From assembly GCA_016223105.1 (NCBI GenBank), contig JACRPR010000082.1:22150-81760 (forward strand): a DNA stretch of 59,611 bases, written 5' to 3'. Below, piece after piece: positions 27,783-36,649 of this stretch. The notes under the pieces were generated by a model. The model saw nothing but the letters and a program-made list of their open reading frames with translations. It searched no databases and was not told the DNA's origin. The stretch is from Chloroflexota bacterium (lineage in GTDB: Bacteria; Chloroflexota; Anaerolineae; UBA4142). Numbering within the stretch: position 1 is the stretch's first letter; each line of letters starts with the position of its first letter. A program made the position numbers and the translations under genes.

Positions 27783-29354
27783 ATGAACACTCGATTTCTC
27801 CTGCGCGTTCTCGTCGCGCTTTTCTGCGCGACATTTTTTCTCGCGCCGATTTTTTTGACGAACGATGTTGCCGCGCAAGAACCGGTACCGCTCGCGCCCG
27901 GGCGACAGTTCGGCACCGCGCCGCGCGTATCGCCGGCGGACGCGCGCAAAGAGTTGGCATCGCGCGCGATTCCGGCGAGCCCGCGCGCGCCGCGCACGCT
28001 CGCGACCTCCGAAACCGAAGCGACGCCGGAAATTGTCGCGCTCGCGCGCGGATTGAAAAATGATCCCAAACTGATTTTCGATTTCGTCCACAATTACATC
28101 GAGTACGTGCCGACGTACGGTTCGGTGAACGGCGCGACCGCGACCTTGCTCGCGCGGCGCGGGAACGATTGGGATCAGGCGTCGTTGTTCATCGCGCTGA
28201 TGCGCCAAGCCGGGTTCACCGCGAATTACGCGCTGGGCGATGTAACGTACTCGCCCAGCCGACTCGCGAACTGGGTCGGTGTTTCGAACACGTCCGTCGT
28301 CGGCAACGTGTTTGCGAATGGCGGCGTCCCGGTCGTCGGCGTCAGCGGCAATTGGCAAATTACGCGCGTCTGGGCGCAAGCGGTCGTCGGCGGCACGACG
28401 TACACGTTCGATCCGGCGATGAAAGATTACCAGGACATTGCCGGGATCGCGAATCTCGCGAGCGCGCTCGGCTACAATCAAGCGACGTTTCTCGCGAACG
28501 CACAAGTCGGCGCGACGGTTACGAGCGATTACGTGAAATCGTTGAACGAGACGAACGCGCGCGCAAATCTCGCGACGTACTCCGGCAACCTGGTTGCGTA
28601 CATTCGCGCGAATCTGCCGAGCGCGAATCTCGCGCAAGTGATCGGCGGACGCGCGATCATCACCACCGAGTTGGCATCGTACGCGACTGCGTTACCGTAC
28701 GCGATTTCATCCGCGAACGTGCAAACGTTCGCGACGATTGGCGACGCGTATCGCCACACTCTGCGCGTGCAACACGCGGGATTTGATTTCACGTTCAAGA
28801 CGTACGAAATCGCGAGCAAGCGCATGACGATTTGGTACGACGGCGGAAGCAACGCGCCGGTTCTGCGCGTGGACGGCACATCCATCGTTACCGGCACCGC
28901 GACGATCAGCGGCACGCGGTACGCGATGACTGTCACGGTGGATCATCCGTACGCCGGAAATGGCGGCACATTCGCAGATCAAACCGCGACGCTAAATCCA
29001 AAGAGCGGCGCGCAGTACGCGTGGATGCACGATTTCAACGGCGCGTCGGCGGAACTGCTCGCAAAACGCAACGCCCTGCTCGCGCACGCGCGCGCGCTGG
29101 GCAACGCCGAATCGTCCGAGATTGTGCGCGGCGAAACGTTGGCGTTGATGGGGCAGATGTGGTTTTACGAGGATACGCTCAACGCGAGAATCCTGGGACG
29201 TGTCGGCAAAGTCGTGCCGATCACGCATCACGGCGCGGGCATCGTCGGTCAAGAGGGCGGTTACTTTTTCGATATTCCACTCGGTTACATTAGCGACCCG
29301 ACGAGCGATGGCGTCTACATTTCGCGCGCGCACGATGATGTCGTCCGCGTTTGA
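27783..29354 (+). CDS. secreted transglutaminase-like protein, N-terminal part of a split RHS protein
   Basis: 523 aa. Signal peptide at 1-31 (hydrophobic core then DVAAQ-E). Residues about 75-230 follow the transglutaminase core as found in RHS-associated proteins, but the catalytic positions are changed: GNDWDQASL has D129 where the Cys stands in GxCxDxA, RVWAQA has R195 where the His stands, and only D210 in TFDPAMK remains. So it is probably non-catalytic. The C-terminal part continues as a beta-rich region that in single-chain relatives leads straight into the RHS barrel; here a TGA at 29352 ends it and the RHS part continues in the +1 frame. RBS CGGAG is 7 nt before the ATG. Confidence 0.75.
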   Translation: MNTRFLLRVLVALFCATFFLAPIFLTNDVAAQEPVPLAPGRQFGTAPRVSPADARKELASRAIPASPRAPRTLATSETEATPEIVALARGLKNDPKLIFDFVHNYIEYVPTYGSVNGATATLLARRGNDWDQASLFIALMRQAGFTANYALGDVTYSPSRLANWVGVSNTSVVGNVFANGGVPVVGVSGNWQITRVWAQAVVGGTTYTFDPAMKDYQDIAGIANLASALGYNQATFLANAQVGATVTSDYVKSLNETNARANLATYSGNLVAYIRANLPSANLAQVIGGRAIITTELASYATALPYAISSANVQTFATIGDAYRHTLRVQHAGFDFTFKTYEIASKRMTIWYDGGSNAPVLRVDGTSIVTGTATISGTRYAMTVTVDHPYAGNGGTFADQTATLNPKSGAQYAWMHDFNGASAELLAKRNALLAHARALGNAESSEIVRGETLALMGQMWFYEDTLNARILGRVGKVVPITHHGAGIVGQEGGYFFDIPLGYISDPTSDGVYISRAHDDVVRV

Positions 29355-32300
29355 ACACGGCGTGCTCGAACAATTGCAAGGGAGCGCGAACCCAGCCGTC
29401 TCGACGATCAAGATGTTGCGGCAGAGCAACGCGAACGGCGCGAGCAACAAAACATTTTTGGCGACGAGTTCGAATTGGACGACCGGCGCGAACGTGCGAA
29501 GCCAGTTGATTGATTACAGCGCGGGACAACTCGCGAATCTCGATGCGTACATCGCCGCGAATTACCGGCTTGTTCTGCCGGAAGATGGCGCGATCACGGT
29601 GAACAGTTGGACCGGCAACGGCTACATCGCGTACTATCAAAGCGGCGGCGCGATGGGAATGGGAATGATCATCAACGGCGGTCTCGCGGGCGGATACGTT
29701 ACGACGCCCGGCACGGTCAACCCTTTTAATACATGGCAGAACACCTGGCTTCCGCCGCTCGATCAACAAGACCAGGTTACGACGCCCAAGAGCGGCGAGC
29801 CAGTGGATATGCTCACCGGCGCGTACACGTTCGAGCATCGCGATTTGCAAGTCGGCGAAGCCGCGCCGATGGGATTGGAGTTTACGCGATTTTACAACAG
29901 CGGCAATCATGATTCAGTCGGCGCGCTTGGCGCGGGCTGGTCGCACAGTTACGATTTTTCCGCGCGCGCGCGGAGCAATGGCGCGTTCGGTTTTGGCTTG
30001 CGGCAACCGATTGAAGCCGCGAATCAAATCGCGTGGGCGCACATCGCGGTGGATTTACTCAACAATGATCAACCGAGCGCGTTGAATTGGATGGTTACTG
30101 ATCTCGCGACAAAATGGGCGATGGATCAGTTGACTGACAACGCGGTGTTGATCGCGCGCGGCGCGAAATCATCCGAGTTTGTGAAACTTGCGAGCGGTGA
30201 GTACGTGCCGCCGCCCGGTCTCGCGACGATGTTGACCGCGGATGGAACCGGTTTTCACGTAACCGAACGCGATGGCGCGCGCGTCGAATTCAACACGAGC
30301 GGACGCGCGACGCAGTGGATCGATCCCAGCGGCAACACGACGACGTTCGCGTACGATGGCAACGGCAAACTCACTTCGGTTACGGATCCGTTCGCGCGCG
30401 CGTTCACGTTCGGCTACACCGGCAATTTGGTGACGAGCATCACCGACTCGCCGCGCAATGTGCAATTCACGTACACCGGCAACAATCTCACGAATTTTCG
30501 CGATGCGCGCTTGAACAATTGGGGCTACGAGTACGATGCGTCGAATCGTTTGACGAAAATCAAAAAAGCAAATCCCGCGACGACTGCATTGACGACGAAC
30601 GTGTACGACGCGCTCGACCGCGTGCAAACGCAAACGGACGCGCTTGGCAACCTCACGACATTTTACTGGGGCATTTATCGCAACGTGGAAAGCGCGCCGA
30701 ACGCGACCGAATGGATTACGTTTTACGACGCGAATTATCGGTACGCGCTTCGCCAAGATCAACAGGGCAAGCGAATGATTTTCGCGTATGATGGTTTGGG
30801 TCGCTTGATTCGCGGCACCGATCGCTTGGGCGACGCGATCACGATCACGTATCACAACGCGAGCGGGCGCATCGCGACGATCACGAATCCACGCGGCAAT
30901 GTAACGACGTACACGTACACGGCGCGCAACACGAACCTGTACGATCTCACGCGCGTTGATTATCCGAGTGCGACGTACGAACAGTACACGTACGACGCGA
31001 ACGGCAACGCGCTGACGTATCGCAATCGCGCGGGCAACATCTGGACGTACACCGTGAACGCACGCGGGCAACGGCTCACCGAAACGAATCCGACCGCGGG
31101 CGTAACGACGTTCACGTACAACGCGGACGGTACGCTCGCCGCGCGCGATGATGGCGACACGAGCCCGACGACATTTCAGTACGACGGCTTTCGCCGGCTG
31201 AATCGCGAAAATTTTCCGAACGGCTCGAATCGCCAATTTGTGTACGACAACAATGACAACCTCACGCAGATCACGGACGCGCGCGGATTCATTTACAATT
31301 TCACGTTCGACGCGAACAATGATCTCACGAACGTTGTGCGCGCGTCCGGGACGCCGGTGCAACAGACGCATCAATATCAGTACGACGCGCTCGACCGAAT
31401 GATTCGCTTTATTGACGCGGGCAGTTATCAAACCGATTTTGCGTACACGTTTTGGAACGGCATTTCACGCATCACGTATCCCGGCGGCGCGCAGATGAAC
31501 ATCAATTACGACGCGCGCCAATGGATCAACGGCATCACCGACGAAGCGAGCCAGACCTGGCAACTCGCGCGCAACGACGAAAGCGTGCCGAGCAGTATCA
31601 CGACGCCACAAAATCGCGTGACGCAATTCGCGTCGAACCAGGTCGGCTCGATCACCGGCATCACCGATCCGCTCATCAAGACGGTAACGTTCACGCGCGA
31701 CGCGATGGAAGAGGTTACGCAAGTCACCGATCGCTTGAATCGCGCGCTGACGCTGACGCGCAACGGCGAAGAGCAATTGATGTCGGCAACGCTTCCAATC
31801 ATTGGCACGGCGACATACACGCGCAACGGACTCGGACTCGTTACGCGCATCACCGATCAGCGCGGCAACAATTGGGATTTTGCGTACACCGCGAACGGGC
31901 GGATCAGTCAATCAAAAGACCCGTTGAATCAAACCTGGAATTTCACGTACGACACAACCGGGCGCATCGCGACGGTCGCGTATCCCGGCGGCGTTACCGA
32001 AACGCGCACGTACGATGGCAATGACAATCTCACGCAACGCGCGTTTTCGACCGGGTTGACGCTCGGTTACACATACGATCAACTCAATCGGTTGAGCGCG
32101 ACCGCGAGCGTCGCACTCGGCTTCACGTATGACACGCGCGATCACGTAACGAACACCGCGATGGGCGGCGCGAATTTCGGCGCGACATACGACGCGCGCG
32201 GGCGCATCGCAACGATGACGTACGACGGGCAGATGACGGTAACGTATCAGTACGACGCGCGCAACCTGGTCACGCGCGTCAGCGACAATAAAGCGAATGC

Positions 32301-33687
32301 GTGGACCGAATTTTCGTACGACAATGATCGCTTGACCACGCAGATTCGTCGCTCGAACGGCATCACGACCGACCTCACGCGCGATTCGAACGGGCGCATC
32401 ACGAAAATTCAACACGGCGCGAAAGGCGAGATGACGTACACGCTCGACGCGGAGGATCAGATTTTGCAAGTGCTTGAGGATTTGCCGGTGGATGTTGCCG
32501 CGTATCTCGCACCCGAATTGATTGCGTACACCTACAACGCGGCGAATGAAATTTCATCATCGGGATTTGTGTACGATTTGCGCGGACGTCGAACCCAGGA
32601 TCCGTCGCGCGTGTACACCTGGGATGCCGCCGATCGTTTGACGCAAATTGTCAAGGGCGCGGCGACGACAACGTTCGATTACACCGCGCTCGGCGATTGC
32701 GCCAAGCGCACGGTCGGCGGCGTGCTCACCGAATACTTTTTCGCGTACTCGCTTGCGAACAAACCCATCGTCGCGGAAAAACGCGCGGGCGCGTATGTGC
32801 GATTCTATGTGTACACACCCGATGGTCGCTTGCTCTATCTCGTGAACGCGACGAACAATCAACCGGCGTTTTATCATTTCAATCGCGTCGGCACGACCTT
32901 GTTCCTAACCGATGCGAGCGGAAATGTCGCGGACACGTACGGCTACACGCCGTACGGACAAATGGTGAAACACAACGGATCGAACGAGCAACCGTTCACG
33001 TTCGTCGGCGAGTACGGCGTGCGGCAAGAAGGCGACACCGGGATTTATCAGATGCGCGCGCGCTATTACGATCCGCAAACGATTCGTTTTCTCGCGCGCG
33101 ATCCGGTGTGGCCCAATTTGTCCGAGCCGAAATCGCTCAACCCGTACAGTTACGCCGCGCAGAACCCATTGAGTTTCATTGATCCAAGCGGGTTGTACTG
33201 GGTGGACGCGTGGGGAAATCCGATTGGTGGCGGTGACATCCCTGGCTTTGGTCTTGCAGAAAACAGAGACAACGGTACAATGGTGGGCTGGGTAGACGAA
33301 GAAAATGGCGCGGTGAGATGGAAGGTTGTCGAAGGAAAGAGTCTAATTGGTTTGGGAACCGAGATGTTGGTGCGCCGGAATTTGTTCAAAGGGATGTTCG
33401 GGCGCGAGAACGGCAAAAAGGTAGGCGAACAATTGACTGGCGTCAATCAAGATAAACCGTTGGATCCCGTTATGCCGCCCGGCAAAGAGTTCTTTACGCC
33501 GGAGGTCCAACATATCGTGGATGTCGCCACCGCATCTTGTGCGAGCAAATGCGCTACCGCGTTAGCGTCGGAGCAAAACGATTTGAGCGCGCTCGGACAA
33601 AATGCGTGGATTCTGATCGGTTTCGTCGCGGCGATGACGATGCTGTGGATCGGCGCGCGCGTGACGATGAGACGCAAAAAAAGTTGA
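29335..33687 (+). CDS. RHS/YD-repeat protein
   Basis: 1450 aa from ATG 29335 (the frame is open further upstream inside the preceding gene). Its first residues, SSAFEHGVLEQLQG, are mid-domain in relatives that fuse transglutaminase and RHS, so a frameshift near 29325-29350 likely split one gene. Residues about 140-240 carry VDMLTGAYTFEHRDL and GLEFTRFYNS, the typical RHS entry; then some 30 YD repeats (FTYDxxGRI) and the RHS core end YGYTPYGQMV, GIYQMRARYYDPQTIRFLARDP and LNPYSYAAQNPLSFIDPSG. The 165-residue tail after it has no toxin motif I know and ends in a membrane segment plus RRKKS. Probably cell-surface, shell-forming; no immunity gene is seen. Confidence 0.88.
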   Translation: MMSSAFEHGVLEQLQGSANPAVSTIKMLRQSNANGASNKTFLATSSNWTTGANVRSQLIDYSAGQLANLDAYIAANYRLVLPEDGAITVNSWTGNGYIAYYQSGGAMGMGMIINGGLAGGYVTTPGTVNPFNTWQNTWLPPLDQQDQVTTPKSGEPVDMLTGAYTFEHRDLQVGEAAPMGLEFTRFYNSGNHDSVGALGAGWSHSYDFSARARSNGAFGFGLRQPIEAANQIAWAHIAVDLLNNDQPSALNWMVTDLATKWAMDQLTDNAVLIARGAKSSEFVKLASGEYVPPPGLATMLTADGTGFHVTERDGARVEFNTSGRATQWIDPSGNTTTFAYDGNGKLTSVTDPFARAFTFGYTGNLVTSITDSPRNVQFTYTGNNLTNFRDARLNNWGYEYDASNRLTKIKKANPATTALTTNVYDALDRVQTQTDALGNLTTFYWGIYRNVESAPNATEWITFYDANYRYALRQDQQGKRMIFAYDGLGRLIRGTDRLGDAITITYHNASGRIATITNPRGNVTTYTYTARNTNLYDLTRVDYPSATYEQYTYDANGNALTYRNRAGNIWTYTVNARGQRLTETNPTAGVTTFTYNADGTLAARDDGDTSPTTFQYDGFRRLNRENFPNGSNRQFVYDNNDNLTQITDARGFIYNFTFDANNDLTNVVRASGTPVQQTHQYQYDALDRMIRFIDAGSYQTDFAYTFWNGISRITYPGGAQMNINYDARQWINGITDEASQTWQLARNDESVPSSITTPQNRVTQFASNQVGSITGITDPLIKTVTFTRDAMEEVTQVTDRLNRALTLTRNGEEQLMSATLPIIGTATYTRNGLGLVTRITDQRGNNWDFAYTANGRISQSKDPLNQTWNFTYDTTGRIATVAYPGGVTETRTYDGNDNLTQRAFSTGLTLGYTYDQLNRLSATASVALGFTYDTRDHVTNTAMGGANFGATYDARGRIATMTYDGQMTVTYQYDARNLVTRVSDNKANAWTEFSYDNDRLTTQIRRSNGITTDLTRDSNGRITKIQHGAKGEMTYTLDAEDQILQVLEDLPVDVAAYLAPELIAYTYNAANEISSSGFVYDLRGRRTQDPSRVYTWDAADRLTQIVKGAATTTFDYTALGDCAKRTVGGVLTEYFFAYSLANKPIVAEKRAGAYVRFYVYTPDGRLLYLVNATNNQPAFYHFNRVGTTLFLTDASGNVADTYGYTPYGQMVKHNGSNEQPFTFVGEYGVRQEGDTGIYQMRARYYDPQTIRFLARDPVWPNLSEPKSLNPYSYAAQNPLSFIDPSGLYWVDAWGNPIGGGDIPGFGLAENRDNGTMVGWVDEENGAVRWKVVEGKSLIGLGTEMLVRRNLFKGMFGRENGKKVGEQLTGVNQDKPLDPVMPPGKEFFTPEVQHIVDVATASCASKCATALASEQNDLSALGQNAWILIGFVAAMTMLWIGARVTMRRKKS

Positions 33688-33689
33688 AT

Positions 33690-33775
33690 TGTTGAATAGT
33701 TGGTTAGTCGCATAGTTGTCGCGCGATTGTTCAACGATGCAACGATGCAACTAGAAAACTATTCAATGATCCCAC
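33690..33775. repeat. TTGAATAGTTG tandem-unit hairpin between convergent genes
   Basis: Left arm of TTGTTGAATAGTTGGTTAG units, right arm of CAACTAG and CTATTCAA units. Same style as the hairpin at 51640-51714. It separates the RHS gene from the convergent PIN toxin gene and may block read-through. Confidence 0.65.
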
Positions 33776-33784
33776 TGGAAAAAT

Positions 33785-34213
33785 TTACGAATCCAACGTC
33801 CACGGATTGATGATGGTTACGCCTACATCTTGGAAATCATTTTCGTTCCGCGTAACCAGGGCGAGCCCGCGCGCCAATGCGCTCGCGGCGATCAGCGAAT
33901 CCAGCGCCGACATCGGTTTGCCTTTTGATTCGAGCCGCGCGGCGAGTCTGCCCCATTCGAGGAGAGTTTGAATGTCGAGCGGGAGGATCCGTTCGCTAAA
34001 GCGGACGAGGAGTTGATCGTCAAGCCACGCACGCAGAATTGTTTTGCGGCGCGAGTCCGCAAGTTTTTCGATGCCTTTGCGAATTTCGCCGATCGTGATC
34101 ACGCTCAAGTACAAGCGCGGCTCTTCGATGCGATCTACCCAAGCCACCACGCGCGGATTCGATCGTTTCGCGACCAGTTCGGAAATGACGCAAGTATCGA
34201 GGAGATAGTTCAC
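33785..34213 (-). CDS. vapC: PIN-domain toxin VapC
   Basis: 142 aa. Complete set of PIN acidic residues: D6 in LLDTCVISEL, E43 in ITIGEIRKGI, the aspartate in SALDSLIAASAL and D in TRNENDFQDVGV. Presumed RNase toxin. Its start overlaps the antitoxin stop by 4 bp on the minus strand, so the two are translationally coupled. Confidence 0.9.
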   Translation of the reverse strand: MNYLLDTCVISELVAKRSNPRVVAWVDRIEEPRLYLSVITIGEIRKGIEKLADSRRKTILRAWLDDQLLVRFSERILPLDIQTLLEWGRLAARLESKGKPMSALDSLIAASALARGLALVTRNENDFQDVGVTIINPWTLDS

Positions 34214-34470
34214 AGTTTTGGCTCCGGGCGCGCGGGACTGTGATCGCGTTTCAAAACCAGCGCGATGCGGGCGAGCGGCGATTCGCGAAAGAATGTGGCG
34301 ACACTGCGCGTGCGCTGGCGCGCGACGAGTTTGCGGTACTCCGCGTACGAAAGCAGAACGACCACCTCTGCGCCGCGTTTGGTGATGATTTGCGGTCCGC
34401 GCGTGACCGCGTGTTCGACCACTTCGCTAAAGTGATTTTTCGCTTCCTGCAATTGCCAGGTCTGGAACAT
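34210..34470 (-). CDS. Phd/YefM-type antitoxin
   Basis: 86 aa. FQTWQLQEAKNHFSEVVEHA and PQIITKRGAEVVVLLSYAEYRKL are the Phd/YefM fold pattern; the C-terminal tail would neutralise the PIN toxin. The start at 34470 has GGAGG 7 nt upstream. A longer open frame to 34824 is inside the divergent protease gene and past the promoter, so I reject it. Preceded by a strong promoter with an overlapping palindrome. Confidence 0.88.
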   Translation of the reverse strand: MFQTWQLQEAKNHFSEVVEHAVTRGPQIITKRGAEVVVLLSYAEYRKLVARQRTRSVATFFRESPLARIALVLKRDHSPARPEPKL

Positions 34471-34484
34471 TGCCAACCTCCTGT

Positions 34485-34526
34485 CTAGTCTGGCTAGATT
34501 ATAGAGCGAGCGCGTGCGCGTGTCAA
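34485..34526 (-). promoter_or_regulatory. consensus promoter and palindromic operator of the PIN/Phd pair
   Basis: On the minus strand: TTGACA (34526-34521), 17-bp spacer, TATAAT (34503-34498), a perfect sigma70-type promoter. Just downstream is CTAG-N5-CTAG (34485-34497), at the expected transcription start, a good place for the antitoxin to bind and repress its own operon. Binding is inferred. Confidence 0.75.
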
Positions 34527-34552
34527 CTCGATGGGCGACGGAATATCTGACG

Positions 34553-35191
34553 ATGATGCGTTTGACAATAGAGTTGCGCGGGCTCGCGTTGTATCTGATC
34601 GTCGTGGCAAGCGCGACATTGGCACAGCGCGTGCACGCGGCGTTCCTGCTCGCGTTTATGCTCGCGTGTTTGGTTCTGCCACTGCGCGCCGGCGAAACCA
34701 GGTCGTTATTGCAAACGCTCGCGCCGCGTCGCGCGGGCTGGCTCATCGCGTTGTTGCTCGCGGTTGGATCGTTTATCGGATTGTATGCGACGACATTTAT
34801 CACGGTCAAGCTGTACTGGGGCACATTTCTTTTACAACCGACACTCGAAACGCAGATCGCGTTTGGCGCGCGGCAATTCTTGATCTACATTCCGCTCGCG
34901 TGCGCGGAGGAATTTTTCTTTCGCGGTTTTTTGCAAGAGACGATGTTCGCCGCGCGGTGGGGCAATCGCGGTTGGGGCGCGCTCACGCGCAAAAATCTCG
35001 CGGCAAGTGTGTTGTTCGGACTCGCGCACATTATCAGTCACGCGTCCTGGCTCGAACTGCCGCGCGTGTTGAGCGGCATCATCCTGGGTCGCGTTGTCGA
35101 GCGATCCGCGCGGAGCATTTTGCCCGCGACGTTTTTGCACGCGGCGTCGAACGTCGCGGTCGTGTGGGCGCAGAGTTTGAGGGTGGGGTAA
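34553..35191 (+). CDS. CPBP-family intramembrane metalloprotease
   Basis: 212 aa from ATG 34553; a GTG at 34514 in the same frame is possible but overlaps the divergent promoter. Several membrane segments. Conserved motifs of the CAAX protease/bacteriocin-processing family are all present: EEFFFRGFLQ (motif 1, paired glutamates), FGLAHIISHASW (motif 2 with His), and HAASN (motif 4). Likely cleaves membrane proteins or peptides. lgt follows after 9 nt, so the two are probably co-expressed. Confidence 0.85.
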   Translation: MMRLTIELRGLALYLIVVASATLAQRVHAAFLLAFMLACLVLPLRAGETRSLLQTLAPRRAGWLIALLLAVGSFIGLYATTFITVKLYWGTFLLQPTLETQIAFGARQFLIYIPLACAEEFFFRGFLQETMFAARWGNRGWGALTRKNLAASVLFGLAHIISHASWLELPRVLSGIILGRVVERSARSILPATFLHAASNVAVVWAQSLRVG

Positions 35192-35200
35192 GGAGGTCGC

Positions 35201-35977
35201 GTGTTCCCGCAGACACTTTTTTCCATCGCCGGTTATAACGTCAATTTCTACATTCTATTTTACATCCTGGGACTCGCGCCCGCGATCATTTTAGGATTGT
35301 GGCTCGCGCGCGCACGCGGCATCCCGTTGATGATCGTGCTGGATGTGTGCGTGCTGGGCGGCATTGGCGCGATTGGCGCGGCATTGGCGTTTTATGTGCT
35401 GACCCAATCGTTCCTGCCCACGTTGCCGAATGTGTGGGGGATTCCGGCAATCGCCGGATTTTTGATCGCGGCGATCATTTACGGCGCGCGGCATCCGCTT
35501 CGCCAAGCGAATGTGCTGGTGCCGTTGGATGTCGCGTTCGCGCCGCTCGCGTTGTACCAAGCGATCACGCGCCTCGGTTGTTTTTGCGCGGGGTGTTGTC
35601 ACGGCAAACCGGTGTGCGGCGAGTGTCAATTTCCCTGGGCGATCACTTTTTCCGATCCGAGTTCGGCGAGCATTTATCAAGGTGTGCCGGTTTATCCGAC
35701 CCAACTTTTTCTCGCGCTCGGCGATGTGCTGATCGCGTTGGCACTGCTCGCGCTTCGCAACAAACCGGAATTTCGCGGCGCGCTGATCTGGGTTTATCTG
35801 ATCGGGTACGGCGCGTTGCGGTTTTTCGTCGAGTTTACGCGCGGTGATGTGCGCGCAATGATCGGCGATTTGTATCTGAGCCAGGTGATCGGTCTCGCGC
35901 TCGCGCTGATCGGCGCGCTGATGCTCGCGCGGCGATTTGTGTTTGGGACGCGCGCGCAACTTGAGGTGAGTTCGTAG
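35201..35977 (+). CDS. lgt: prolipoprotein diacylglyceryl transferase
   Basis: 258 aa, GTG start with AAGGAGG immediately upstream. Multi-pass membrane enzyme that attaches diacylglycerol to the lipobox cysteine of prelipoproteins. Lgt features: an N-terminal YILFYILGL-type helix, RLGCFCAGCCHGKP (the RxG signature in the GCF/GCC variant), VPVYPTQLF, and RFFVEFTRGD with the conserved C-terminal Arg. The window encodes several lipoprotein substrates. Divergence from classical Lgt leaves some doubt about exact specificity. Confidence 0.85.
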   Translation: MFPQTLFSIAGYNVNFYILFYILGLAPAIILGLWLARARGIPLMIVLDVCVLGGIGAIGAALAFYVLTQSFLPTLPNVWGIPAIAGFLIAAIIYGARHPLRQANVLVPLDVAFAPLALYQAITRLGCFCAGCCHGKPVCGECQFPWAITFSDPSSASIYQGVPVYPTQLFLALGDVLIALALLALRNKPEFRGALIWVYLIGYGALRFFVEFTRGDVRAMIGDLYLSQVIGLALALIGALMLARRFVFGTRAQLEVSS

Positions 35978-35990
35978 AAACCAGGAGAGA

Positions 35991-36266
35991 TTACGATCCG
36001 AGCCAACCTTCAATCTCGACCAAGATTTGATTCAATGTGGGTTGATCGGTAGGAGCCAAACGCTCTTGCGCGCCAAGATGTTTGTGATGGGGATGCGTGG
36101 AAATTTCGGGGTGATGCGGCGCGTTATCGTAACGAAATACGCGCCGCTCATTGCGGAGATTGGTGTACGCGTAATGCACGCGAACTGGGTAGCCCAATTC
36201 AGTGTTGACGACTTCATAAATGTCCAGAAATGAATTATCCCAAAAATAGACTCGGCATCGAACCAA
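35991..36266 (-). CDS. TumE-like (DUF6516) toxin, N-terminus probably frameshifted
   Basis: 91 aa from TTG 36266. The conserved core RYDNAPHHPEISTHPHHKHLG is the hallmark of the DUF6516/TumE toxin family. The expected start is a GTG (36358-36356) overlapping the antitoxin TGA, which opens with NIDDYFSGIERSLR and then hits TAA; the remaining DQFNGLVRCRVYFWDN is in a different frame. So the gene has likely lost its proper N-terminus, or starts at an unusual internal codon. Confidence 0.6.
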   Translation of the reverse strand: MVRCRVYFWDNSFLDIYEVVNTELGYPVRVHYAYTNLRNERRVFRYDNAPHHPEISTHPHHKHLGAQERLAPTDQPTLNQILVEIEGWLGS

Positions 36267-36354
36267 ACCATTGAATTGATCGGTTCTTCAACGCGACCCA
36301 AGCGAAGATTTTACCGCAAACTGCGTTCGATACCGGAGAAATAATCGTCAATGT

Positions 36355-36588
36355 TCACGCGGCAACGAATTCCTTTCGTTGCATAAACTGGCGAATTGGT
36401 AAAGAGGTCAAATACAGATGATACAATCCCGCCCACATCATCAAATCATCTGCATCGCCCAATTCGCCATTTTGAAAACGCCGATAGAACTCGATGGTTG
36501 AATAGCCATAGCGCGTTTCGTATTCCCGCAGTCGGTCTCTCAATTCATCAAAAGAAATGTGTTGTGATTTGAACATCGGGTCAATCAT
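36355..36588 (-). CDS. putative antitoxin partner of the TumE-like toxin
   Basis: 77 aa, mostly helical, with EYETRYGYSTIEFYRRFQNGELGDADDLMMWAGLYHLYL. I recall this kind of small protein directly before DUF6516 genes. It has no DNA-binding motif I can recognise. An in-frame ATG at 36576 is an alternative start. The stop overlaps the expected GTG start of the toxin. The region 35990-36640 is AT-richer than its surroundings. Confidence 0.5.
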   Translation of the reverse strand: MIDPMFKSQHISFDELRDRLREYETRYGYSTIEFYRRFQNGELGDADDLMMWAGLYHLYLTSLPIRQFMQRKEFVAA

Positions 36589-36649
36589 CCTTTCTACTTT
36601 CGGTAAGATTATATCACGACGATTTTAGATTGACAATGAGGCAAGGATC

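Noticed and set aside
30169..31431. A 420-codon minus-strand open frame over the RHS gene
   Set aside because: It is the mirror of the YD repeats (VRVVRERR-like composition) with no start signal or family resemblance.
33190..33687. RHS C-terminal tail as a polymorphic toxin with immunity gene
   Set aside because: The tail has no nuclease or other toxin motif I know, ends in a membrane anchor, and the next gene is a convergent PIN toxin with its own antitoxin.
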